This document shows positions 24,601 to 36,065 of a DNA stretch of 64,000 nt, one piece after another. The DNA is from Zopfochytrium polystomum (taxonomy: Eukaryota > Chytridiomycota > Chytridiomycetes > Chytridiales > Chytridiaceae). The notes beneath the pieces were generated by a model. That model did not search any database and was not told where the DNA came from. It saw only the letters and a program-made list of their open reading frames with translations. Location of the stretch: the NCBI GenBank assembly GCA_025765615.1, contig JAIVFJ010000005.1:124001-188000 (forward strand), written 5' to 3'. Position numbers and translations under genes: made by a program. The stretch's first letter is position 1, and every line of letters starts with the position of its first letter.

Positions 24601-25267
24601 TACTACCATGTCCAGCCCAACTTCCATGGCCTCGACTTTACTAGGATCTCAGTTTACAGGAGAGCGAAGAGCAAGTGGCGACGACAGAATGTTCTCCATA
24701 GCTCCATCGTTGCCCGATGACTCCAAACTTTCAAGTTCAACTTCTCCTGTCGGCAGCAATGCTGTGCTCTCACAAGGACGTCCAGCTCGCACCAGCATTG
24801 TGTCTCGTTCAGCTAACGCGGCTGATGGGGACACCCACCAATCACCACCAACGTCTCCAACCCAAGTCCACGTCCCGGTTTCCCTCATCGCGCCATCCCC
24901 ACAAGAGATTGAAGACTGGCACATGATGCACCGCCCACCAAAAGAGATTCGGACGGTCCGATATGCTTTCAATCCTCACCTTACGTCCCAACTTCCCCCG
25001 TCGGCAATCTTTCAGGATGTGCACCGGGTACTTCTTCTCCTCAAAAGTCAGAATGACGGCAACTTGAAGTTCGAAAGATCGGCTGAAGGGTATTACTACC
25101 TGAAGTGCGAGCTCACGGGGATGGGTCCAGATGACGTTCAATTCGAGATCGAGGTGTGCCGAATCTGGCTCCTCAAAATGCATGGTGTGCGGATCAAGCG
25201 GATATCCGGAAGTGCTCTGTCGTTCAAATTCATATACTCCAAAATGTGTGAGCTTCTCTTGCTATGA
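21689..25267 (+). CDS. MARK/Kin1-like Ser/Thr kinase with giant insert in the N-lobe and C-terminal KA1 domain
   Basis: Seven exons (21689-21796, 21848-22875, 22926-23166, 23214-23418, 23478-24114, 24158-24306, 24384-25267) give 1083 residues with consistent phases. The Gly loop is GQGAFSKVK, the ATP lysine is in VAIKIIDK, the catalytic loop is VVHRDLKLEN, and the Mg motif is SDFGLGR. The activation segment LKTFCGTPNY has the LKB1-site threonine of the AMPK-related group. The APE motif reads A-V-E. About 290 residues of Lys/Glu then Ser/Pro-rich sequence lie between beta-3 and the alpha-C glutamate (LQLEVQLLMRLDHPN). The C-terminus carries a KA1 domain (RTVRYAFNPH ... FEIEVCRIWLLKMHGVRIKRISG) and ends SKMCELLLL, like the SKI-NELKL end of MARKs. 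Such kinases act in cell polarity and bind acidic phospholipids through KA1. The 51-nt first intron is in frame and stop-free. Confidence 0.88.
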
Positions 25268-25469
25268 AAATATCATACTCAATAAACTGGGAGGCAATCC
25301 CTTGCTTCATTTTCCTTGTTTCTTGTTTGCTGCCAACATATTGCATCGGTTTGGACTACTGGCCACCGGCACAGCAAATCTACCAAAAGAGCTACTGCGA
25401 CGATTGTTCTGCAGAACGAAGTTGGTCTGGTGTGACGTGGGCTCCTTTGCTCTCGTCATCGCCACGAGA

Positions 25470-25475
25470 AAGGAG

Positions 25476-25551
<76 letters not shown>

Positions 25552-25563
25552 GAGAGTGGAGAG
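25470..25563. repeat. (GA)n microsatellite, slightly interrupted
   Basis: An almost pure GA run of about 94 bp broken by single CGA and GTGG units. Confidence 0.95.
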
Positions 25564-25573
25564 AGAAAGTTGG

Positions 25574-25620
25574 GTGTCTGTCTGTCTGTCTGTCTGTCTC
25601 TCTGCCTGCCTGCCTGTCTG
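25574..25620. repeat. (TGTC)n / (TGCC)n microsatellite
   Basis: Tandem TGTC units change to CTGCC units and back. The array sits 10 bp after the GA array and forms one compound tract with it. Confidence 0.9.
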
Positions 25621-25827
25621 TATCTCTGAGCTTCACTCACTTCGCTCGCCACACTCCGGAATCGAGGTCTGTCTCTCCTCCCTGGCGTGTTTGTCTGCGT
25701 TGCAATATTGCAATACGGCGCCCCTTCCTGACGCACTACCCGCTTGCTGTTAGCCGTTGTCATCTCCCTGTGCGATCCTCCCCACCAATCACCCAAAGGC
25801 CTTGCGGCGCCGCCTTCCGAGTAGGCG

Positions 25828-27460
25828 ATGGCCTCTCGCTCTTCCTCGGCCTCGCCAACCTCCTCTTCCTCGAGCTCGCCAACACGGACGACAGCAGCTC
25901 CAACCACTGCACCAACTCCGTTCTTCAACGCTGATGGCATCCCCGTCTTGCTGAACGACACAGCCTGCGGAAACATTCAGGCAGTGTTTCAGGCGTGGGG
26001 ATTCGACGTTGTTCTGGACAACGCGAACACTGCTTTCTGCGGCTGCAGTTTCTCCGTCCCCTCAGTTGGCGACAGCAAGGCTGCGGTCAATTGCACTTAC
26101 TCATCAGCAGTATCCATTCTCATCGACAGCCCCCCCAACACACTGCCTGGGTTTCCGGAAATACTTACTCAAGCAGGACACGGAGTTCAAACGTTTGGGT
26201 TCAACAACCTATCCAACCTGTGAGTAAATGATGTTCGTGCTCGATTACTTGTGGTGTGTTCATTTCTCGCCATCCAGGTCACTCACAAACTATGCTCTGG
26301 AGGGGCCAAATGGGCTGGGCCATGCAGATGCACTTCCCAACTTGGTTCAGTGGCTGTAAGTTCCAGCGGCCGACAGCAAAGGAAGCTCACTTCTTCGTAT
26401 CTCAGCGATATCTCCTACAACCCTGACCTTACTGAAAGCTCTTGGGAGGGCACTCTCCCAGAGTATTTCCTTATCACGAACGTGTAAGGCAGGCTGCTTT
26501 CGATCGCTTTCGCGCCGCAATAATAATCCTTGATCCTGCTTTCTTTCCTACCAAATCGCCACCACCATCAGCATCATGGAGGGGAACCCGAATTTGTGTT
26601 GTCCTCCGGCGACGGGAATCAACTGCATCCCGAAAACCCTTCCCGTGTGCACAAATCTCCTCAGCTCGACCACCTCATCCGCCACCTCTTCCCAAACCTC
26701 GTCCAGTTTTGGCTTCACCTCCACCTCTTCCCCTGACGGAACGACCTCGCTTACCCCTGCGGCAAAGGGGATTATCGGCGTGTTCGCATCGGTTCTCGGA
26801 ATCGCGTTTATCCTGGCTTTTGTGTTTTACTACCTGCGGAAGAAGAACGAAAAGGAAGTCGAGAAGCGGGACGAGCGGCTGGCCTCTGGGGAGTGGGGGA
26901 TGAGCCTGGAAGGCGATCCCGTGGCGCAGGAGCAGGCGCGGATGGTCGAAGAGTCGAAGCGCCTGGCGGCGGCGGCGGCCAAAGCGCGAGAAGAAGAAAA
27001 GCTGGCGGCGGCGGCGGCTGCAGAAGCGGCGGCGGCGGCAGCGGCGGCAGCGGCAGCGGCAGCTCCGGGACCCTCAGTGGGTCGGCCGATCAACGGGCCG
27101 TCTCCGATACGGAACGTTCGAGGCAGCGGGGCGACACCTCTACTGAAGAGCGCTTTGAAGAAGAGCCTTGATGCAGCTGTTCTGGCCGAGCGCGAGCGGC
27201 AAGAGCGAGAAAGAGAACGGCGGGAAAAGATCGACATGGGAGAATACCATGGCGTCGGTGACAGCAAAGGCGAAGCGGACAAGCGCGAGAAGGCAGTGGA
27301 AGCACCGACTGATGTTATTGTTGATGTCAAAGGCAAGGGCCGGGCCATTGTGGTCGAGAATAACGCGAGGTCCAAGGGAGTGTTTGCGGAGCTGGACGAA
27401 TCGGAAATGTCCGAAGCAGACGGCACCTTTGTGGTAACAACGACGAGGAAGGAAGAGTGA
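25828..27460 (+). CDS. LRR single-pass membrane protein with Ala-rich cytoplasmic coiled coil
   Basis: Exons 25828-26219, 26278-26355, 26406-26483 and 26572-27460 give 478 residues with consistent phases. A Ser/Thr/Pro-rich start is followed by an extracellular-type region with paired Cys (TACGNIQAVFQAWG, FCGCSF, NCTYSS). Two LRR-like units then come from two exons of exactly 78 nt (LVQWLDISYNPDL and EGTLPEYF), and a Cys cap follows (NPNLCCPPATGINC). One membrane helix (GIIGVFASVLGIAFILAFVFYYL) ends in basic residues (RKKNEK). The tail is a charged, Ala-rich coiled coil. The build resembles a plant-type LRR receptor without a kinase. No hydrophobic signal peptide follows the ATG used, so an upstream first exon may be missing. 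The ligand is unknown. Confidence 0.65.
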
Positions 27461-27689
27461 TGGTCTTCGGGTTTTGTTGAGTTTTGTTGCACAACATAGA
27501 TGTATCCAGACTTTGTCATTTTATTAAAAACGAGCGGACCTTCGTCCGAGCTACAACTAGCACAGTCTGCCACTTCCAACTGTAACCAAACAAAGTGCAC
27601 TCGAAAGGCCTGCATTCCCCCAACCACGCCCAACCACCCCTCCTCGCCGTGCTCGCCTCATCATTGTCACCCTCGACGTCAACGCTTGC

Positions 27690-28960
27690 CTAATCCTTCT
27701 TCCTGTTATAGCTGGCGCTAGCGCCAGGTCCCCCAAATACGGAGCTTCTGGACCCGGCCAGCGACGACGATGCGGAAGGAAAAGAGCCAGGGCCGGCGGC
27801 ACCAAGGTGGGACGTCGGAGAAGAAATCTGCTGCTGCTGCTGGTGCGGAGGCGGCGGCGGGAACTGCGCGGGAGCCGCATAGGCTGGTGATCGTCCTGAC
27901 GACGCAAAGGAGGCACGATAGTCTTGAGGTTCGGGGTACGATGAGGATGCCACACCGTCGCTGAATGGAGCCGCTCCGGTCGCGGGACTGGGGTACCGGG
28001 CCGAGGACGCGTAGCTGCTGCTGCCTCCTATTCCCGACGGGCCGTTGTAGGTGGACGCCCCCGAGGTCGAGAATTGAGATGGAAGCAGTTCATTCTTTCG
28101 CAAAACGAAGTTGAGGAACGATTTGACGAATGTCGATTTCTTTTGGGAGGGACGAGGGGCGGACGACGATGGGTCTGTAGACGAGTGGGGGGAGACAAGA
28201 TGTGTCAGGGGCTTGCTTCGCAGAGGTACAAAAAGAAAAAACACGTAAAAATCTCACCGAAGGCAGGGAGTGTATAATCATTGGCGGACAACGATATGAA
28301 GTACATAAATGGGATGAGCCATATGATAAGGCCAAAAAACGCGGCTATCTCGATGAACCGAATCGGATGGTCCAAGAAGTAGAAGAACCAGACAAAGTGG
28401 TTCGCGACAACCAGAGCTGCGAGGGTTGTTGATCAAGGGTCATTAACCAACGGTCCGCAACATTCGACGAAATATTCACCGCAGCTTCCGAGGAACGCGG
28501 GGTCAAACAACTGAATGTTTGGAAACTTCGGCAACAGTTGCGCGTACACGGCCTGGCAAACGAGGGAAAACGCGAGCCGAATTATTGACAGCTGGTCAAA
28601 AACGAGAAGTGGTAAATGGCAAGCTGCGACGACCTATCAAGGCACATTGCAACGACTGATCAGAGAATGCTGCGCACTGAAGGAAACACTTACAATCGAA
28701 GTCCACTTGATCACGCGTTTTGTCATAACGCTGTATTCCTGGGAGTTCGGCACCTCGGTGAGAACAAATTCGGGTCAAATTTAGGAATCTCCACCTCCAC
28801 CAGCTCCGACAGGTAGTACAGTCCACTAGCTGTTTGAGCAAAGTTGAAATTAAAAATGACAGTTTGGCGTAGTTTGGAGAGGAGTGGTACCGAGGCTGAG
28901 CAGAAGGAAAACAGCGAGCAGCAACGCTCCGACGATGACAAGGAGCCAAAGGAAGGACAT
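27690..28960 (-). CDS. SVP26/TEX261 ER-Golgi cargo adaptor with disordered C-terminal extension
   Basis: Six exons (28891-28960, 28795-28829, 28694-28738, 28480-28591, 28258-28416, 27690-28174) give 301 residues with consistent phases. The family landmarks are in order: an N-terminal helix (MSFLWLLVIVGALLLAVFLL), ASGLYYLSELVEEYSVMTKR, PNIQLFDPAF, LVVANHFVWFFYF, the helix FFGLIIWLIPFMYFISL, and SANDYTLPAF. SVP26 helps export Golgi mannosyltransferases and other type II membrane proteins from the ER. After the conserved part, about 150 extra residues rich in Ser, Pro, Gln and Gly (PPPPPHQQQQQ) form a cytosolic tail. Two exons are only 35 and 45 nt long. The 3' end converges on the LRR gene, 229 bp away. 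Confidence 0.9.
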
Positions 28961-29327
28961 TTCGCTCGATGTTAAGATCGGTGGTTGCTACTGCTTCGCG
29001 TGATGCGGGGTCGTTGGATAAATGGTTGAGTTGATCTGCTCTTCGGGTGGGTGGCGCTCAAACTTTTTTCGAACTTGTCATGAGGAGTCAGTCGTCTGTC
29101 CAAAGTTTACAAAACCGTTTTGCTGATTCTGATTTCAACCTTCGCTGACCGAAGTGACTGCAGATGCGCTCAGCTGCCAATTCCCTGCTTGCGCCTTTTC
29201 CACTGCTGTTGTTATGTCAAACAACGGGAAACCTGATTTTTTAAAAATGGCTGTTGAGAAGTTTGACTACCCTATTTATTTCATGTTTGGGCACCTCCTG
29301 CCCGCCTTGTCCCACAAGTTTTGGTGC
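28961..29327. other. spacer between SVP26 and CCT7, nothing recognised
   Basis: This 367-bp stretch between two minus-strand genes should hold the SVP26 promoter and the CCT7 3' UTR. No RNA gene or repeat seen. Confidence 0.4.
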
Positions 29328-31468
29328 TTAGCGCCTCATACCGCCCCGACCACGCCCGCGCATCGGTTGCTGGGCTGGCGCTTCACTCTGGGGATTCCTC
29401 ACCGTCTCATCCACCGACAGAATCAGGCATGCGGCCTCGGTCGCAGCAGAGAGTGCGTTTGTTTTAACAAGTGCAGGCTCCCAAACGTACCCACTAAAAT
29501 TGTCGGCGATGGACTCCGTAGTCATGTCAACTCCGAACCACTCCCCTCCAGCTGGCAGGCAGTAAGAGGAAACGTGAGTTATGGTCAGGTCCGCCGACTT
29601 GGGCTCTTCAGGTTCACTCACGTTGAGCGTGCCTTTGGCGAAGCTTATTCAAAATGTCCGTGGCATCAAAGCCAGCGTTGTAACACAGTTGTCGAGGAAT
29701 GACTTCAAGGGCCTTGGCAAACGCTGTAATCACCAGTTGCTGTTTCCCTTCGACTGTACGAGCGTAGTTTCGCAGATACTTGGACAGCTCAATCTGGGGG
29801 CAGGCTAATTAAATTTGGAATCTCGAATGGACGGACAATCACCTCTGTGGCCCCGCCGCCGGCAACGACTGACTTGTTCTTGATGGCTCGCCGAACGATC
29901 ATGATGGCGTCATGCAAACTTCGTTCGACTTCCGCAATAAACTGTTCTGCTCCACCCCGCAGTATAAGTGTACAGGTTTTTGCTTTCGGGCAGCCTTGGA
30001 ATAGGTTGAAGCGTTCTCCTCCGATTTGTTTTTCTTCGAATGACTGGCACTCCCCAAGGTGATGAGACTGAAGATCGTTCACAGATGTTTGAATCGCCCC
30101 ACCAACGGCGCTAACAACACGGCGTAGATCCTCCTCAGGAACGCGACCAGCACAGAAGATATCCCGATCAGCAAAGTACTGCGTGGCAAGATCGCCAATC
30201 GGGAGCCTAGACAGAATCACTTTGGCACCGGTTGCGACAATCTTCTCCAGTTTTTCGTAAATTATTGACCACTCTGCGTCGACAATGGCTTGGTAGTCCT
30301 GTGAACGGTCAGTGGCGAGTTGGTTTCGTCAAGTTTTAAGCGTCACCTGCACGGCGTCAATTCGGACTTCTGCATTGTCTTTCTCTGCCTTCAGCTCCAG
30401 CTCCACGTTCAAGCAAATAATTTTGGGATTACGGAAAGACTTGGGTTGCTGCTCGAATCCCGCATATGAAAATGTCTTCTTGAAGGCAACGCCGTCCACC
30501 AATAGTGAATCCTGCATTGCACCGCCTGGAACTTTTTTGATGCCGATCATCTTTTCGTTCAAGTCTTTCTGGTCCAGATGAAGGACTGCATCGACAACCA
30601 TCTTCTTAAAAAAGTCTTTCTGGGAGTGGATGAGTTTGGACGACATTGAGGTCGCGGCGCATTTCTCCAGTAGATCCCGCATCTCCCTGACGGAGACGTT
30701 AAAACAATTCGGTTGTCGCACATTCAACTCACGCTGGATCGTCCTTCTCAATGGAAACAGCTATTTCCTTTACTTTGCTCACAGCCTATTTGAATTGAGT
30801 GAGATAAAGTAATGACGCTGCGAAGCGTACCAGAGTGCACGCTTTTCGAAAGCCCTTGATTATGACTTGCGGAGGGAACCCCTCTTCGATGCTCTGCTTC
30901 ACTTCCTTCAAAAGCTCTGCAGCCAAGAGTGTCACACTCGTTGTTCCGTCGCCGACCTGATGAGCGTACGATTTAACGGACGGGTGCATTCAGCGTGATC
31001 CAGGACGCCCTTGTCAATTTACCTCAGCGTCTTGAGCCCTGGAGATGTCCACGATCGCTTTCCCTGCAGGATGGACAATATCCAGCAGTCTTAGGATCGT
31101 CGCGCCATCGTTCGAAATGGTTACTTCGCCTGACGGTCAGGAAGGGCCAACAGACAGGGCGGAGATAAGGGGCGAGTGATTGAGTCCATAAGAAACAAGC
31201 ACTGCACTAAAAAGAGCTCGGCTTTACCTTTCGAGTCAACAATTAGCTTGTCCATACCGCGGGGGCCAAGGGTGGTCCTGATGGTATCTGCCACGGCAAT
31301 ACAGGCATTGATGTTGGACATCAACTGCCCTTTTCCCTGCGACGTATCTGTGCCCTCTTTGAGCAGGATAATTTGAGGTTGCTGGGCATTCCACAAAAAC
31401 AACACGCGTTCAGCGATGGAAATAGAAAAAGATGTCAGAAAGGGCGCCAAGCAGGAAAGCGCTGCCAT
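29328..31468 (-). CDS. CCT7: CCT7, eta subunit of the TRiC/CCT chaperonin
   Basis: Exons (31228-31381 or to 31468, 31023-31129, 30831-30956, 30733-30785, 30347-30686, 29843-30298, 29622-29793, 29328-29551) encode about 544 conserved residues plus a short start. Group II chaperonin motifs are present: [18 protein letters not shown], the ATPase motif [28 protein letters not shown] and [26 protein letters not shown] and the end [10 protein letters not shown] match eta subunits, as does the start [15 protein letters not shown] folds actin, tubulin and WD40 proteins in the cytosol. The start is uncertain. ATG 31468 gives an atypical 31-residue extension, while a TGCCCAG acceptor just before 31381 suggests a short upstream exon (yeast and human eta begin within about 12 residues of the KEGTD motif) that I could not place. 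Confidence 0.95.
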
Positions 31469-32011
31469 GAGATTCTAGACTCTGATTTACGTGGCCAGGC
31501 GACCTGGCCCAATAGCAAGGAACGACGCGATCGGAGGGTGGTCCGAACATATGGGAGATGCTCGTGGATCTGCCGCTACGAGGCTGTGATTCGGTTCACG
31601 GGGCCATCTACATGCAGCATGGCAGCAGCATGCTCCCACTGCTGTTCGCAACGCGTCCGCCATCGCAGCGACATGCAGACTCACCACTCCGCCTGGAAAC
31701 ATGTCGCCGACTTCTCGAGAAGAAAGAAAAGATTTGTTTTTTCCCCCCCCAAATTTCAGTCTATTGAAGCCCACTTCAGCCAAGCAGCACATATCAAGGT
31801 TCCATGGCGTCACCAGCATCGTCCATCTCCAACAACGAGGACTGCTTCCTCATAGAAAACTTAACGCTTTGCTTCAGGCCAAGGTCAAAAAGCCGCGCGT
31901 GGCGCACCCATCTACGATGACGAACAACTCGCTTCAGAGTCTTACGATTTTTCCTGGAGGAAAATGCGGATATCAGTACAACGGACGGTATATGCGATGG
32001 AACAAAACCGC
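31469..32011. other. spacer upstream of CCT7; may hide its first exon
   Basis: Contains a C-run after a T-run (31738-31750) and several ATG codons. If CCT7 has the short N-terminus usual for the family, a tiny first exon should lie here on the minus strand. No other gene is supported. Confidence 0.4.
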
Positions 32012-35000
32012 TCACCAATCCTTCCATAGATTATCCGCATAGGCCCAACCTTCCTCATCAACGTCGCCGACCTGGCCACCGCCGGAAACATCGACGTACC
32101 AGGGTCCATCCCACTCCCAAGAGTAGCGCTTGGACGGGTCAAGTGGTACCTCATCCTTCCATGCAAGCAATTGTTCAGCCCTGAAAGGTAGCAGCTCGAA
32201 GCTTTCTCTCGGCGTCGAGCGAGAGCCACCAAAGTCGCTCCACGGTGGCCTTTCAGCCGGCAAGAGATGCGACACCCATCCAAGCCCAACCCACCATCTT
32301 TGATTTTCATAGCACTCGAAAGAAAGGACAACGTCCAGAGGAATTCCGGATCGTTTTCGGCTCCGTAGTGATGAACGGCTCGAGCTTGACCCGCGTCGAG
32401 GTTTTTCCGGTGGAGTGTACGTCAGCGGGCTGGACGGAACGGTTCCACCAGGGCTCGCCGGAGAGGTGGGGGGTGACGGGAGTTCGTTGCTGGTCCGTGC
32501 TTTGGCTTCGTGTTTTACCACCTTTATTCGGGCTGACGGGGGCGGTTCGGAAAGATGTTTCCGATGCTTTTCGGGGAGGGGCGGCCGCCAAAGCGTATGG
32601 GCTAACATAAGGAGGAGGCTGCGTAGTGGAAGAGCTGAGACCTGTCGCATTATAGTTCGGAGTGTTTCCAAAGTATGGGTCGAAAGTCGAATTTGGGTTC
32701 TGATGCTGAAAGTTTTGAGCTTGCCGTTCTGCGCGCGTGGCGAAGGGTGAGGGATTGACACTTCGCATCTGTCCTGGTGCTGTAGAGCCGGTTTGAAGAA
32801 CATCCATGCGATTTGTTGGTGGTTGTGACGACACAAGTCGGCGGCGGAGAGTACTCCCCCGCTCAAGAGTTGTTAAGTCAGAGTCAATCGACCGACGTCT
32901 GGGAATAGCCGCTGACGAGCTGCGAGGCTCCACAATCGGACCACCACTTGCATAAGCTTCCCAGTTTGACATATATCGATCCAAAGTTTTCATCTCGTTG
33001 TCAGCTATGCTCTGCTCCTCTGCCTCGTCGAGAACAACGTCGCTTGCCTCCGACGCCTGCATCATAAAAGAAGCAAGGTCATCATCCCACGGATTTCCAC
33101 GCGAACGGGAGTACGATGGTTCATCATCGTTGACCTCATCATCATCGCCTTGAGGTGACCTAGATGAACTCCACTTGCTTGCGTTTGTCCGTCGTAAGCC
33201 CTGAGATGCGGCAACACTGCTTGCTGCATCGTCATCTTCATCATCTGAGAGCCGAAGGTTACCATAAGGCTTCCTAGCAACCATGGCCGCTTTCGCGCTA
33301 AACTCTTCAGCAAATAGTTTCCCATAGCTCAAACCCTCTTTCGAACGCTTCGCCTGCAGCGATCCAGCCATGGCGATCACATCATCCATGGACGCAAGCG
33401 ACATACTGCCATCACTCGGCACGCGTCTAGGTTGCTGAGAGATCGACAGACTCTCACTTCGCACTCCATAATTGATCGGTGCCGTGGTTGACGGCTGAGG
33501 GAAATTCGCGGCAGGATGCTCCGGGGTGGAAGCTGTGTTCGACGGTACCGGGGATGGAGGATTTGGCGAGTAGGGTGTTGTGGAACTGCTGCGAGCCGCT
33601 TGTTGGCTGTGGAGCCGCGACGACGTACGTGCCGGAACATCAGATGAGGTCGAGAGGGAGAGGAGGAGAAGTGGGTCTATCTTTCTGGGAGGAACCTGAA
33701 CAGAATCGTCTTGCATCACTTCCTGCACGATGGCCGCAGTCTCCGCTGCGCGCTCTACAGCAACAGAAGCCGCCTGCTTAGCTGCGAGAGCTTCATCGAG
33801 TCGCTTTTTCGCTACCTCCGCAAGACGAGTTTGCAAGCGCTTCGCTGCAATCACAGTAGGATCTTCTGAGCTAACAGAAGCGATGCTTTTTCGATCATCA
33901 GCGACGGCGCTTGCTGGAACTGCAAGAGAATCTTGCTGCTGAGGAGCTTCGCTGCTCTCCAAATCGGAATTTAACTCTCCTGGTCCGGAGGTGGTAGCAT
34001 CCATCTCCACATTAACAAAGTCATCTTCCGCCTTCTGCGCTTCTGCCTCCGCTTCTTCTGCTGCCAGGTTTGCCGCGCGAGCCGCCGCCTCAGCTTCAGC
34101 GGCTATTCGAATGGCTTCTTGCGCTTCAGAGGCGGCCTTTAGCGCGGCCTGTTCTGCTCGGAATATCGCTTCACGATGGGCCTCCTCGGCCTCCGCCTCC
34201 GCCGCAGCGTCATCTTCGATTGATTCCAAACTTCCCTCAATGGCTTGCTGGCCCCCATGTGGTGCAACAGGATTCAGAGCGATGGTGGCCTGAAATTCTC
34301 CATAAGTAACGGTGCCGACCTCGGTGCCAGAGTTTGGGCGAGTCGTTGATGTGACTGGTACAGCCAATGAAGAAACGGCTACTGCAGCCTCATTGTGCGT
34401 CACCGTGCCGGCGTCTGCCTCAGCGATGGCAGCATTCTGAATCCGAACTGGAGTATCGATCACCGAAACAGGTCTACCTCGTGCCTTTGCCCATTCTTGA
34501 ATAACGACTTCCCGAACCATTTCGCCCAGGTCGGAAAACCAGCCAATGACAACCAATCCAGAGACCATTATAATAACACCGAGAGGGAAAATAGAGTTGA
34601 TAACGATCCATGCTCCGTACGATATTAAAATAGTTTGGAACATTTGAACTGAGGCAGTGTCATCAGGCGTACGCCATGACAGTCGAGCAACAAGCTGGTC
34701 GACGATATCCAGATGGTTGTGCACATTGGAAAGGATGTTCGTGAGAAAACGGACGAGCCTTGGCAGCGGGGGAAGGCGGACAGCCGGTGCTTTTTTCGGT
34801 TTCCCCGCTGTGGACCAAAGAAACTTGTAAGAAAACGGTCAAAGCGCCAAGAAAAAGAAGCCTGTCTACGTCATACATTTTGCCCTCTCGGAATATTCGT
34901 GCCCCATGTACATCAGCAGTGCCGCATGGGGTCCATACACAATGCAAAACCGAGGGGCCAGGCAAATGAGGCACCATACAAGACAGATAGCGAGGGATAC

Positions 35001-35414
35001 TGATCGATCTTGCCATGTCGCTATGTAGGTTGTCCAGTGCAGAAACGGCGTGACCAGTGGCGTAAGACGGCCCACCAGAGACTGCACAGAGGACAGGAGG
35101 TTGGACAGGGGTTGATGGGCAGGGCTCGATGGAGGACCGGTCGGCTTTCCTGGAGTGGAGACTATTGCTTGCGGCGGTTGCGGCGAAACCAACGTCGCCA
35201 CTGAGGATACAGACCCTGAGCGGAGGGAGTTATCTTGACCCGGAGAACCAGCTCCACCAGCCGGGCTCTTGGCATCGGTCGACGGCACGAAGGCGGAAGA
35301 GTCCGCTGATGACTGGCTAGTGTGGCGAGGATGAGGGCCATCTGACGATGCAATCGGGGCAGTATCGGCGACAGGCCCTGCCGGCACCGGTTCGGTGCGA
35401 GTTGGCGGCGCCAT
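32012..35414 (-). CDS. Pex24/Pex28-32-type peroxin with DysF domain
   Basis: Exon 1 is 34877-35414; exon 2 runs from 34807 towards 32012. The N-terminus is Ser/Pro-rich, then two hydrophobic blocks follow (LAICLVWCLICLAPRFCIVYG, and ISYGAWIVINSIFPLGVIIMVSGL after the intron). These match the reticulon-like membrane part of the Pex30 group. A long Ala/Glu coiled coil (34,000-34,200) and a disordered part follow. The C-terminus is a DysF pair: FECYENQRWWVGLGW, RPPWSD and KRYSWEWDGPWYVD, ending GWAYADNLW. Yeast relatives shape ER sites where peroxisomes and lipid droplets arise. Between about 32440 and 32560 the reading frame must shift by one, so a further intron with unclear ends, or a sequence error, lies there. 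Without it the DysF domain would be lost. Confidence 0.75.
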
Positions 35415-36065
35415 CCCCGTGCGAGGAACCAACCAATTGTTTTCTGCTGTTGTTCTTCAAAAATACAGACAAAAGTAGCTCCTCAGCAGCCAACCTTTCT
35501 CATAAATGGGCTGGATCAAACGGTCAGGCAAATAGAGCGAGGTAGAGCGACAGACAAAGAGAGCGCGCCATTGTCTGTTCTGTGCTGTGATAATGATGGC
35601 AGCGTCCGCGGCGGACGATACAGCACGGGGTGGAAAAGCAGAAGAGGGAAGGCAAGGAGGCCATAGCCACGGCTCTTGTCCAGCCTGAGAACTGATTCGG
35701 CAGTTTCCGACAATTGCGCTGATGCAGTCAGTTCCTTCTCCGCTGGTTTACTTGGTGTGGTCTCTCTTTTGAACAGTTACGCGAAGCTTATTTTGCCGGG
35801 GAGCAGACAAGAGCTCCTTTTTATACCCACTGCGCTTCGTGCGATCCATGTCAACATATGGCAGTTCTTGTTCTATCCCGTTAGAATCGGTCCTGCAGGT
35901 GCCCACTATGCATACGTTTTGTTGCCGTCCTCCACGTGCCCGCTGTTGCCACGCCTTGGTCGCCGTCCGCACGGGCGTGCTGGTGCGCGCGTTGGAGCAC
36001 GTCGGTTGAATCTTTATGTTGTTGTTTGACAAGTCAGAACTGTAAAACGAAAACAGGGATCGAAA
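35415..36065. promoter_or_regulatory. divergent promoter region of the DysF peroxin and mitochondrial ACP genes
   Basis: This 651-bp spacer separates two genes transcribed apart. I see no gene, no RNA and no repeat; short frames on both strands lack any family motif. Confidence 0.4.

Larger units (their letters stand above)
25268..25827. other. 560-bp spacer dominated by the compound microsatellite
   Basis: Between the kinase stop and the LRR-protein start. Frames crossing it translate to Arg-Glu or Cys-Leu repeats and are products of the simple repeats, not genes. No signal-peptide exon for the downstream gene could be placed here with confidence. Confidence 0.5.

Noticed and set aside
25131..25934. 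Frames running through the GA/TGTC microsatellite, including a Leu-rich stretch near 25830-25880 that looks like a signal peptide
   Set aside because: The translations are simple repeat products. The hydrophobic stretch is in a different frame from the LRR gene and no splice join to it was found.
29154..29702. 182-codon + strand frame antisense to the CCT7 C-terminus
   Set aside because: CCT7 on the minus strand is certain; this frame has no motif.
33991..34293. Ala/Ser-rich + strand frame opposite the peroxin coiled coil
   Set aside because: It is the complement of the Ala/Glu-rich coding sequence and has no start context or motif.
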